A stretch of 64,000 nt of DNA, taken from contig ML133452.1 in NCBI GenBank assembly GCA_003864495.1, forward strand, positions 993,965 to 1,057,964, given 5' to 3'. The translations under genes were made by a program, and so were the position numbers. This DNA comes from Nemopilema nomurai (taxonomy: Eukaryota > Cnidaria > Scyphozoa > Rhizostomeae > Rhizostomatidae). Below are positions 51,594 to 61,757 of this stretch, one piece after another (the stretch's first letter is position 1; each line of letters starts with the position of its first letter). The notes beneath the pieces are model-generated. The model was not told the origin of the DNA and ran no database searches. It was given only the letters and a program-made list of their open reading frames with translations.

Positions 51594-54340
51594 TAGCTAC
51601 TTAAGTATTGATATGGAGTAGATACTCACTCTTGTGTGCTTTATTGTAAGGGGTGGTCGAATAAAAAGGGGGGTGGACATTTTCCTAGATTTTCATAAAG
51701 CGGAGGGGTCATAATAAATTGAACAACAGAGAAAATAGTAAATAAGCATCTAAAATGGGGGGGGGGGGGAGGTGAGATACTGCATGGGCATTTTTGGTCA
51801 GAGTCGAAAACATGTTAGCTGGTCAACGGCAGAGGCGTAGAGCTCAAGGAGGAGAAGCAAAAAATATAGTTAAAAGACAATTTAAACATGGATGATCACA
51901 ATGAGTAAACGCTTTGAAATTTTAAACTCTGATTTATTTTTTCTTAAAAAGAGTTTTGAATGGAGCCAAACCATTTTTTCTGATAAGTTTGAAAGGTCTA
52001 ATGTGGGGGTTGATAAAAAAATGAGGGGGTTGGTCGTCCATTGAGATTTCCATAAAATGGAGGGGTCATTATAAAATGATATGAAGGGTGAAATATATTG
52101 AAAAATGCAGTATGACCCTCCCCTACAATTAAGCACACAAGAGTAAGGACGTACAGCCACTGAGAGGCAGACAGACAGTAGCTACTTCAGGACGTAAATG
52201 TATAGCTACTTTAGGGTAGATAAAAAATAGCTACTTAAGGACGTATATGTATAGCTACTTTAGGGTAGATATAAAATAGCTACTTAAGGATGTATATGTA
52301 TAGCTACTTAAAAGGAGCTACTTGAGGACATATAGAAATGGCTAGTTATAGGTAAATATTAAGTAGCTACCCGAGGACGTATAGAAATAGCTACTTAAAG
52401 GTAGATATAAAATAGCTACTTAAGGAGGTATAGATATAGCTACTTAAGGGTGGATATTTAGTAGATACTTAAGAACATATGGATATAGATACCGAAGGGT
52501 AGCTCTAATGTAGCTACTTAAGGAGGTATGGAAATAGCTACTTAAGGGTAGATATTACGTAGCTACTTAACGACGTATAGAAATAGCTACTTAAGGGTAG
52601 ATATAAAGTAGCTACTTAAGGACGTATAGAAATAGCTACTTAAGGGTAGATATAAAGTAGCTACTTAAGGACGTATAGAAATAGCTACTTAAGGGTAGAT
52701 ATAAAGTAGCTACTTAAGGGTAGATATTGAGTAGCTACTTAAGGGCGTATAGAAATAGCTACTGAAGGGTAGGTATTACGTAGCTACATTAAGCAGCTAC
52801 ATCGTACCTGTACCTTAAGCAGCTACTTCGTACCTGTACCTTAAGCAGCTACTTCGTACCTGTACCTTAAGCAGCTACTTCGTACCTGTACCTTAAGCAG
52901 CTACTTCGTACCTGTACCTTAAGCAGCTACTTCGTACCTGTTCCTTAAGCAGCTACTTCGTACCTGTACCTTAAGCAGCTACTTCGTACCTGTACCTTAA
53001 GCAGCTACTTCGTACCTGTACCTTAAGCAGCTACTTCGTACCTGTACCTTAAGCAGCTACTTCGTACCTGTACTTAACTGCTTAGGTACAGGTACAAAGT
53101 AGCTGCTTAAGGTACAGGTACGAAGTAGCTGCTTAAGGTACAGGTACGAAGTAGCTGCTTAAGGTACAGGTACGATGTAGCTGCTTAATGTAGCTACGTA
53201 ATACCTACCCTTCAGTAGCTATTTCTATACGCCCTTAAGTAGCTACTTAATATCTACCCTTAAGTAGCTACTTTATATCTACCCTTAAGTAGCTATTTCT
53301 ATACGTCCCTAAGTAGCTACTTTATATCTACCCTTAAGTAGCTATTTCGATACGTCCTTAAGTAGCTACTTTATATCTACCCTTAAGTAGCTATTTCTAT
53401 ACGTCGTTAAGTAGCTACGTAATATCTACCCTTAAGTAGCTTTTTCTATACGTCCTTAAGTAGCTACTTAATATCTACCCTTAAGTAGCCATATATATAC
53501 GTCCTTAAGTAGCTACTTAATATCTACCCTTAAGTAGCCATATATATACGTCCTTAAGTAGCTACTTAATATCTACCCTTAAGTAGCTACTTTATATCTA
53601 CCCTTAAGTAGCTATTTCTATACGTCCTTAAGTAGCTACTTTATATCTACCCTTAAGTAGCTATTTCTATACGTCCTTAAGTAGCTACTTAATATCTACC
53701 CTAAAGTAGCTATTTCTATACGTCCTTAAGTAGCTACTTAATACCTACCCTTAAGTAGCTATATCTATACGTCTTTAGGTAGCTATTTTTTATCTACCCT
53801 TTAGTAGCTATATATATACGTCCTTAAGTAGCTGCTTTATATCTACCCTTAAGTAGCTATTTCTACACGCCCTTAAGTAGCTACTTAATATCTACCCTTA
53901 AGTAGCTATATATATACGTCCTTAAGTAGCTACTTAATATCTACCCCTAAGTAGCTATTTCTATACGTCCTTAAGTAGCTACTTAATATCTACCCTTTAA
54001 TCGCTATATATATATGTCCTTGAGTAGCTATTTAATATCTATCCTTAAGTAGCTATTTCTATACGTCCTTAAGTAGCTACTTTATATCTACCATTTAGTA
54101 GCTATTTTTATACGTCCTTAAGTAGCTACTTTATCTCTGTCCTTTAGTAGCTATACCTATACGTCCTTAAGTAGCTACTATTTATCTACCCTTAGGTAGC
54201 TATATCTATACGTCCTTAAGTAGCTACTTTATATCTACCCTTTAGTAGCTATATCTATACGTCCTTAAGTAGCTTTTTTATTTCTACTCTTCAGGAGCTA
54301 TATCCATACGTTTTTCAGTGACTACTTTATATCTACCCTA
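51594..54340. repeat. Large inverted tandem-repeat array (near-palindrome)
   Basis: After an initial fragment at 51594-51627 and a transposon, the left arm (about 52180-52785) repeats a unit of about 49 bp made of two half-units, TAGCTACTTAAGGACGTATA and TAGCTACTTAAGGGTAGATA. The centre (52785-53190) is a unit of about 26 bp, TTCGTACCTGTACCTTAAGC plus AGCTAC: about 11 copies point one way and about 4 the other, meeting near 53078. The right arm (53190-54340) is the reverse complement of the left unit and is longer. Rare variants occur in mirrored order on both arms, so the arms are copies of each other rather than independent arrays. Confidence 0.95.
51628..52144. mobile_element. Miniature inverted-terminal element inside the array
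   Basis: The left end ACTCTTGTGTGCTTTATTGT is mirrored by ACAATTAAGCACACAAGAGT at the right, with G-rich/C-rich sequence continuing the pairing for a few bases. The interior has a repeated block, TTCATAAAGCGGAGGGGTCA and TCCATAAAATGGAGGGGTCA. Array units lie on both sides (TAGCTACTTAAG at 51594 and again from about 52180), so the element inserted into the array. No clear target duplication. Confidence 0.75.
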
Positions 54341-55387
54341 CTTTCTGACTGTCTTTAGCTAGCTAATCATAGTTTTCATTCCATGGCAATATATTTAATT
54401 AACTCTTGACAGGCTTTTCCGTATGTGCCCTTAACCAGTAGCTGTCTTTCTGCCCTTAAGTACTCTTCCAACTTTTCTTTTGCGAAGTATCTTTGCTCAA
54501 TCTACTTCTCAAGTATCTATTTCTTCTATAGCCTTCAACAACTACTTTCTATAAGTCCTTAAGAAGTTAGTTTCTATATTATCTGAATTAGGTACGTTTG
54601 GAAGTTCTAAAACTTCTCCCTCTAGGTGTCTTTAATAAGCTCTATTGCACCTCTACTTGAAAGCTACTTTCGATCTACCTTAAAGTAACTACAGACATAA
54701 CTCTTTCAGCCAACTTCCTTCTGCATATTCAAGCTAGACAAATAGTCTACATGTGTGCAAGACTGCTGTTGCTCTATTTTCCATAATCTACTTAGGTAGT
54801 TGGTTGTTGGAAGCCTTCCATACTCTGTCCGTCACATGTCCACATAGCTATTGTGAATAGGTTTCATTCTAACACAATTGATGAAGATAGAAAGCTGATG
54901 CAATTTGTGAAAATCTTAATTAACATTTACAAAGCAAACTAGCTTATTCTTAACTAAATTAGCATAGTTCTGATCAGATCTTTATAAAAGCTGTTAAAGT
55001 CAGTTTACTTTGATTAAACATTTGTTTTTCTTTAAAAAATTATTTTTCTTAACAGCACATTTTTATAAGGTCAAGTTATATAGCAACCTAGAGGCATTTT
55101 TACTCAAGTTTCAAGCTTGAATCTCAGCACGGAAAAACGACAAAAATTGTTTCATACCGCAAGTGTATCATAAACGTTAATAACAAGGTTTTGATGAAAA
55201 CGAAATTTCCTATTTTTAGTTAAACTAAATAAACATTGCTAAAGCACAAATTAAGTTCAGAATGAACAACTTATGAGACAAATCTATGAAAGTTTGACTA
55301 AGTTTTTGAACTCACGGAACTCACGTTGAATCCGCCCCTTCTACCAACAGAAAAAAAACTGAAACATTGAAAGGGAAAACTTGATCT
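54341..55387. other. Spacer right of the inverted array
   Basis: No gene recognised. Decayed array-like fragments (AAGTAGCT, TACTTAGG) continue to about 54800. A solo inverted hAT-like end, GAATCCGCCCC, is near 55328. Confidence 0.4.
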
Positions 55388-55500
55388 AGTGGCGGATCCA
55401 GGGGGGTGCAAAGGGTGCTTGAGCACCGGTCAGATTTTCAGAGTTGTGTTTCGGACCAAAGTTAATTTGTGCTGAAAATCAAACTAAATAGATGTCACAA
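55388..55500. repeat. Solo end of a hAT-like element
   Basis: GTGGCGGATCCAGG...GAGCACCGGTCAGATTTTCAG, related to 40716-40850. The GAGCACCGGT/ACCGGTGCTC motif recurs in both orientations up to about 55865, hinting at a decayed element around the following open frame. Confidence 0.55.
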
Positions 55501-55898
55501 AATAAAACAAACACCTTCTACCAATGAGAAATTCGATATTTCTTCCCTCTTTTACACGAAGATACCAAGTTTCCATCTGAACTGCTTTGTTTTGATTCGC
55601 AATAGTTTAATATCAAAGTAGAGTATTTACCGGAACAAGATTCTGACAGAATTTGAATGCTGACCAGTAACAATACGAATTGCAAATTTTACCCTCCAAT
55701 GAAATTCTATTATCCCATTGTATTCCGAGCACCGGTGGGTCAGTAGAATAGAGTCATCAAAAACGGAGCTAGCCAATCATCTATTTTCTCACCGGTGCTC
55801 AGATCGAATATTAGCCAATCACTTGCATTTTCGCCGGTGCTCGACGTCATCAGAGCACCGGTCAGGTCGAAATAACCAATAAACGATTAGGATACTAA

Positions 55899-56171
55899 AT
55901 GCTTGGATTCATTCGCTTGTCTTCCGTCACGGGCGTACCTCATTCGTGGGACGAGATGGATGAGTGCAAGAATCTTCTGTCGTGCTTACAAGATGCTCTT
56001 AAAAATAAACAGTTCGACGCTGTAAATAGTATTGAATTGGTAGCAATCGATTTGTTAGAGAAGGGGAGGCGAGTATACTTTCGAGGTGCAATGGATGAGA
56101 ATATCATTGATTCATTTGCTGACTTCCAGCTTTCCGATGGTGGGGAGAGCAAGAGAGGCCATGGTTTATAG
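55899..56171 (+). CDS. Hypothetical open frame, 90 aa, perhaps a broken leader exon
   Basis: A 90-codon frame with a plausible amphipathic composition (WDEMDECKNLLSCLQDALKN near the start) and no family I recognise. Its inner ATG at 56091 starts MDENIIDSFADFQLSDGGE, 19 codons, against MDENI...SDNNE of the orphan exon at 37431. The DNA around both ATGs agrees as AGGTGC..AATGGATGAGAA.ATC. Where the orphan exon has GAG|GTAAGG, this one has GAGAGCAAG, so the splice donor is absent. It could be a decayed duplicate, a separate small gene, or chance. Confidence 0.3.
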   Translation: MLGFIRLSSVTGVPHSWDEMDECKNLLSCLQDALKNKQFDAVNSIELVAIDLLEKGRRVYFRGAMDENIIDSFADFQLSDGGESKRGHGL

Positions 56172-56748
56172 TTTTGTTTTCTCGTGGCCTATAATTTCAG
56201 ATCAACTTTTATGTGTTTTTATTTACGGAACAATGTTATTTAGGGGTTTAGGTCGCCCTTGGAATTTGCTCCTGGCAGCTTTAAAAAAAGCAACATCTTT
56301 TCTACGTTCAGAAATCGGTGTATCCACCTTTTTTCATAAGAAAGCTTATTCTTAACAGTAAAAAGTTACATGTTGAAAATATATGAGAGGCGCTACATGG
56401 CGCAAAGGGTTAATCAGCGGACTTGAATGACTAGGCCATGCAAGTTTCATCTATTCTCAAAATTCTTATCAAATTAGGTTTTTGAGTCTTAATATTCATT
56501 TATTGTTCTTCAGGCTGAAATACCCTATCCTTTTAATTGAACGCCAAATTTTAAATGATTAATTGAATTGCCAAAGGTTGGACAGTGTAAACGAAAAATT
56601 GGATGTCAAAATAGCTGTTTCGACAAAGTGAAACTTTTTATTTTAGAAGTTGTACGTGTTCAACTTTCGTCCAACTTTCTTTTTTTCTATTCTTTAATCC
56701 CTAATCTTTTCTTTAAACCTATTGTCTTTAATGACGTGCACTGCACTT

Positions 56749-57332
56749 CAGGGGCTTCACTCCACCAGCCAGGTAATTTTTTGATCACGCTATTTTCTGA
56801 CTTATAAAAGGCTGCTAAGTGTAAAAGTATTGAAAGAGTTTGAAAGCTGTCTTTGGAAAGCTGTCTGTTGTTATGGAGCACGGAAAGCTGTCTTTGGGAC
56901 ATATGATTGCTTCTGTATCACAATAGAGGTGCATAACAGACAAAATTAATGAGCCTTGCTGAGAATGTTATCTTTTCTGGTACCTATACATCAATTTTAT
57001 TGTAGCCTAATTTTGAAAAACTCGTTAGATTTTTCTTGTACAGAATTTTTGATCGGATTTGGACATAGTATAACAGTATAACCGTAGTATAACACAAGAT
57101 CACGTTTTGTTTATTTAGTTGTAAAAGTACGAACTATGTTATGTTATGTTTGAAATATCAAGTTTTTTTATTCAGCATACCAAACAAAAAGGATATAAAT
57201 TTCAAAACATATTATAGCTTCTCTTGTATATAGATCATCGAAACCGAATTGAATATAGGGTGTGGTAATTTTATCGGGTGTGGCACATTCAAAGTTGAGC
57301 ACCGGTCAGAAAATTTCCTGTATCCGCCCCTG
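56749..57332. mobile_element. hAT-like element, long form
   Basis: Starts CAGGGGCTTCACTCC and ends GTATCCGCCCCTG. It is the reverse-orientation relative of 17508-17800, with an extra interior block of about 290 bp after GTAATTTTTTGATCACGC. No transposase frame and no matching flanking 8-mers. Confidence 0.7.
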
Positions 57333-59429
57333 ATTGACCTTGTCTGTATGGGGGTACAGCTTAAACGACATATTTAAGCTACCGGTATAAAACATGTTCT
57401 TGGAACAAATTCTTAGTTTGATACTCTTTTGCTTGTGAAAACATTGAAAAGTGATGGATGACAGATACTACTTACAATAAAAATCTTTTCAAGTTAGTAA
57501 ATCAGTCAATTTTCCACTCACAAGTGGGGTTTATCAAAAATCTATGATAAGGCTTATATGAGAATCAGCAGCAAAAATACTAGGTAGATATCAAATTGAA
57601 ATGAGATTCTTATGAAAAAGTAAATTCTTTCTCTAAACCTACTTCTAGCTAGTAATTTTGATTTGACCAAAAGATTGGAGCCTAAGAATACCAAGGCAAC
57701 TATTGAAATAACTCTAGTAATTCCAGGAAAGTTTCAATCATATGAAATAGCTGATAATTGATATAGCTAAGGAAAATTATATAATAGCTTATGGACAACA
57801 AATCTAATAATTGGTCCTATGTTAGGAGCAATATAATGAAGAGAGTTTCTGTCACTTTATTGAGACCATATATAAGATGGCAAGAAAATAAGCTTAAAAA
57901 AACAGGAAACAAGCTTTAAAACAAAAACATGGGAGGTAATTTTGAGTCTGACCAAAACCTATCAACAGCATTGCAAACATTTCTTCTGTCAGTGTTCCAG
58001 ATTCATATACCATGGTAGATTGAAATTTCAAGAAAAACCCATTTCAAGATTGAATGACAAAAAATAAAAAATTACTATCTCTCTCTAAAAAAACAACTTG
58101 CCTAGGCATCAGTGTGGGATAATTTTCAAATCACTGATGTATAACTAAGTTACAGCTTTTACAAACAAGTTCATAATTTTTGTTTTTTTGGCCCAAAAAG
58201 AAAGAAAATATTGTATAGAGATCAAATTAATAATTTGAGCAAGTCAACTTTTAGTAATCCCCTACAGAAACTGCACAGAACAAGTGGATGGCTTGTTTTT
58301 GTGTCATTAAATCAAAAGAGACCAATTATTTTAACATCTACAATCACAGCAGGGTAACTGAAGTTTTAGATAAATGGCAAAGAAAGGGATTTAAGTTTAC
58401 AATTGCTTTTACAACAATAATCCAAGTAAATTCTTCCTTTCGAAGAAGAATTTATTAAAAAGATGCAGGAATGCTAAATAAGGAATAGCAAGCAAAAATT
58501 GTAGGAAGATGGGTGAAAAAGTTATTTACTACAAAGTAATCAAGCCACTTCTAGGCTGGATTTTACATAGTAATTAGTAGAACCTTTTCAATTTTTGTGC
58601 TTAAAATCAGTGTGAAAATGACAAAGAAGTGTTGAAATAACTGGTGAAATTCAAACATGTTCCTTATGCTCGATTCGAAATAACAAAAATCAAACAAATA
58701 AATGTTTAGCTGCCATGGTCCAGAAGGAAGATTAGTGTATTTCACAAATGATTTCATCAACAAAAAGTGCATAATTTATAATTAGCATGGCTGATATTGA
58801 AGACACTATATTAGAAATGACAAAGTAGGCTTCTGTTACTTTTGAAATATTACATTCAGAAAAGGCAAGCGATTCTCTGTTATTCAATATTAAAATCTCT
58901 GTTACGAAACACTAAAATGAATATAAGGTCTAAGAGGAAACAATGTCACTAATACAGAAGGGTTCAGAACATAATTTTTCTAGCTGCACTGGAGAAAATG
59001 TCTCTCAAACTCAGTGCAAAGCTTCGGTGTTTAAACAAAGTCATAGGCCCATCTTTAAAAAAAAGCTGTACTCACAAATGAAAAGTTCTTGCTTGACATC
59101 CTTCCTATTTTCTCGATTCTTCAAATCCAATTCTTTTCTAATCAGTTCTTTTCTAATCATGCTTCAACTTGTTGCCAACTTGAACTTTGCACCCAGTTTG
59201 AATGTTCCCGCGAGTGAAATGGCGGGAAAATGGCAAGCGAAGATGTCAGCAGGCAACTGTCAATCAAAAACGAGAACAATGGATCGCTCGACCCACTCTT
59301 CTATAGATGCACTTCCCCACTGCAGAGGCTTTCAAGGGGGAAAAACAACGAGAAACCGATATGATACCAATCTCAAAAAACTGTTGATACGCACTTGTAT
59401 TGCACAAGGAGTGCTATATTCTAACTAAT
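57333..59429. other. Spacer left of the retrotransposon
   Basis: AT-rich. The only long frame (58943-59428, 161 codons) has no recognisable domain. Its end runs into the endonuclease remnant of the retrotransposon, so the element may begin inside this stretch. Confidence 0.4.
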
Positions 59430-60149
59430 TCGATCACTTCCCAATCATAGTAGAAATAGACACGGGGTAAGCTGTCAGTTCCGCAGATGACGACGACGGT
59501 GTCATAGAAAATAATATTGATAACAATAAGTATGTTTGGAAGAAAGAAAATAAGCAGCTATGCCTTGATATATATAATAGCAGAAACATGGACGGGGAGC
59601 TAGACAATCTAACTGAAATGGCTGATAGAAATTATAGTCTGCTAAATGTGAATGACATCGTATACACATTTTGCATCGTGATTGCTACCTGTTGTAAACC
59701 AATGCTAAATAAGTTTCGAAAAGATAAGAACAAAAAGAAACAGCCTTGGTGGTTTGACATTGAGTGCTGGGATGCAAACAAAAAATACCACTTTAGTAAA
59801 CTCTTCTATAAAACTGGCAATGCATATGTTTTTGGAAAATTCAAGTTGCTAAGAGCAAAATTTAAAAAGTTTATGAAAAGTTAGGAAAATGACTTTAAAA
59901 ATGAGCTTTGCACGAAGCTAAAAAGTTCAGCTGAAGACCAGAAGACATTTTGGAAGCTGATCAAAAACAACATTAGAAATAACTTTCGTGAAAGGAGTCG
60001 GTCCGAGATAAGAATCTACACATGGTTTGATCACTAAAACAATCTTCTAAAGAGCAGATGAAGTCATGATCTTAAAGTTAATACGTTTGTTCAATATTAT
60101 ATCAAACATCATGATTTGCACTGCGATTTTTGTAATGAAAACAGCCTCC

Positions 60150-60814
60150 AAATGCATGACCCAATAACGTCAGCTGAGTTTGAACAACAGATAGCAAGGG
60201 TTGAAAATAACAAAGCTCACGGTGTAGATGGCATATTGAACGAGGCTACTAAGTTATAGAAGGATAAGATCATTGCCTTCCTGTTAAAATTATTTAATCA
60301 GATGTTCACTATAGCATGCATTCCAAGTGCCTGGGGTAAAGGATTGATAGTATCAATACTTAAAAAAGGTTGCAAAAAGGATTCCAATTATAGGATTCCT
60401 ATTATTGGAAATAATTATAGGGGAACTTCCCTACTCTCCAATCTAAGTAAAATTTTCATTGGAATACTAAACAAGAGAATCATAAGATTCTCTGAACAAA
60501 AGAGGCTCATTGGTGACAACTTAGGAGGGTTTCGTAAAAATAGGTCAACAGCTCAAAACCTATTTCTACTGAAAGTATTAGCTGACAAATTCTTTGTTGA
60601 GTTTTCCAAAGCATTTGATGCTGCGAACCACTCATATTTAGCTTATGTTTTGATCAAGTATGGATTTCATAGAAAACTTTTAAGAGTGCTTAGGGCCATC
60701 TATGCAGGCATGTATTATTGTGTTAAGACTGCAAAAGGAGTCACCAATTCGTTCAAATGCGACACAGGTGTTCGTCAAGGTTGTATGTTGAGTCCAAGGT
60801 TGTTTCTGTTATGA
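60150..60814 (+). pseudogene. Reverse transcriptase domain fragment
   Basis: In one frame, with an internal stop near 60257: NNKAHGVDGI, NYRGTSLLSNLSKIF, GGFRKNRSTAQNLFLL, FFVEFSKAFDAANH and GVRQGCMLSPRLF, the ordered motifs of non-LTR reverse transcriptases up to motif B. Motif A has Glu where the metal-binding Asp is usual (VEFSKAFD for VDFSKAFD). The frame stops just after motif B, before YxDD. Confidence 0.88.
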
Positions 60815-60842
60815 GTCAATGAGTTAGACAAAATGCTTCTGT

Positions 60843-61448
60843 TTGGAAATATTATTTGGGGAATATTACAAATATTTGGGGCTGCTTTTATCGTCTCGCA
60901 ATGTATGGTCAAAGGCCCTAGAAAATCGATCATTGCAAGCTGGAGAAGCTTTATCGCCAATATCATGTCTAATAATACGTTTAAAAGGTGTCTCACCAAA
61001 AGTTGCGTTTAAGGTCTTCGACACAAGAATACTGCCAATGCTGTGTTATGGGGCTGAAGTTTGGGGTTATGAATGGAAGCAACAAATTGAAAGTATTCAT
61101 ATTAAATTGGGTACAGTTGTTTTAGGTGTAAAAAAATGTTCCACTCCAAGTGCAGTATTTGGTGTATATGGTAGATACCCACTAATATATACCTATATGA
61201 AGCAAACTAACAAGTATTGGTTCAAAATTTTGAAGTTTGAAGGAAGCAGTCTCTTAGCGAGTGCTTACAAATTGCAAATACACTTAACTGAAACTAGGAC
61301 AGACTGCTGGGGCTCAAAAATAAAATTTATCATTTATGAGAAATGTTTTGGTCATGTTTGGATATCCCAGGGTTTTGGAAATGAACGGCTCTTTTTAAAG
61401 ATTTTCCATAATAGGATACAAGACATCCAGTTCCAAACCTGGCAATAA
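60843..61448 (+). pseudogene. Post-RT (thumb and connection) region of the retrotransposon
   Basis: The frame reads YYKYLGLLLSS, VAFKVFDTRILPMLCYGAEV and WGYEWKQQIE, blocks that normally lie about 60-100 residues downstream of YxDD in non-LTR elements. It begins only about 30 nt after the motif B frame ends, showing an internal deletion. Confidence 0.85.
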
Positions 61449-61496
61449 ATACTCACTGAATATGAAAAACTCTCAATCTATAGAGGATTTAAGTCT

Positions 61497-61754
61497 TTGC
61501 TGAACCCTGAAAAATACCCTAGTCTGCCAAATTTTTCGGACAGTAAGATAATTGCACGTTTCCGTATTTTCAATCACCATTTAGCAATAGAAATGGGATG
61601 TTATCAAAACAAATTAGCAAGAGAAGAGAGAATTTGCAAAAAAAGTAACATAAGCGCAATTGAGAATGAACTCCATTTTTTATTAATCTGCCCAGCTTAT
61701 GAAACTTTGAGAGAAAAATACATCAACGAACCATTTCTTAGAGACAGGAATTAA
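61497..61754 (+). pseudogene. C-terminal fragment of the retrotransposon ORF2
   Basis: Contains RFRIFNHHLAIEMG and ENELHFLLICPAYETLREKY, the C-terminal pattern of many invertebrate non-LTR ORF2 proteins. Separated from the preceding piece by a stop at 61446-61448. Confidence 0.8.
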
Positions 61755-61757
61755 CAA

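Larger units (their letters stand above)
59430..61757 (+). mobile_element. Degenerate non-LTR retrotransposon (Jockey/CR1/I-like group)
   Basis: Pieces of one ORF2-type polyprotein in order. FDHFPIIVEID (about 59430-59462) corresponds to the end of an APE-type endonuclease, normally SDHxPI. A linker with PWWFDIECWDANKK and a Lys-rich helix follows (59588-59884). Then come a reverse transcriptase fragment (60150-60814), a post-RT part (60843-61448) and a C-terminal piece with LHFLLICPAYETLREKY (61497-61754). Stops and frame changes separate the pieces. The catalytic YxDD region is missing. It is an old, inactive copy on the plus strand; the clade cannot be fixed by eye. Confidence 0.9.

Noticed and set aside
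52180..54340. CRISPR-like regular repeats
   Set aside because: Units are contiguous with no unique spacers, the context is eukaryotic, and the array is inverted about a centre.
58943..59428. 161-codon open frame
   Set aside because: No motif, low-complexity Ser/Lys/Phe-rich composition, and its end overlaps the retrotransposon endonuclease remnant.
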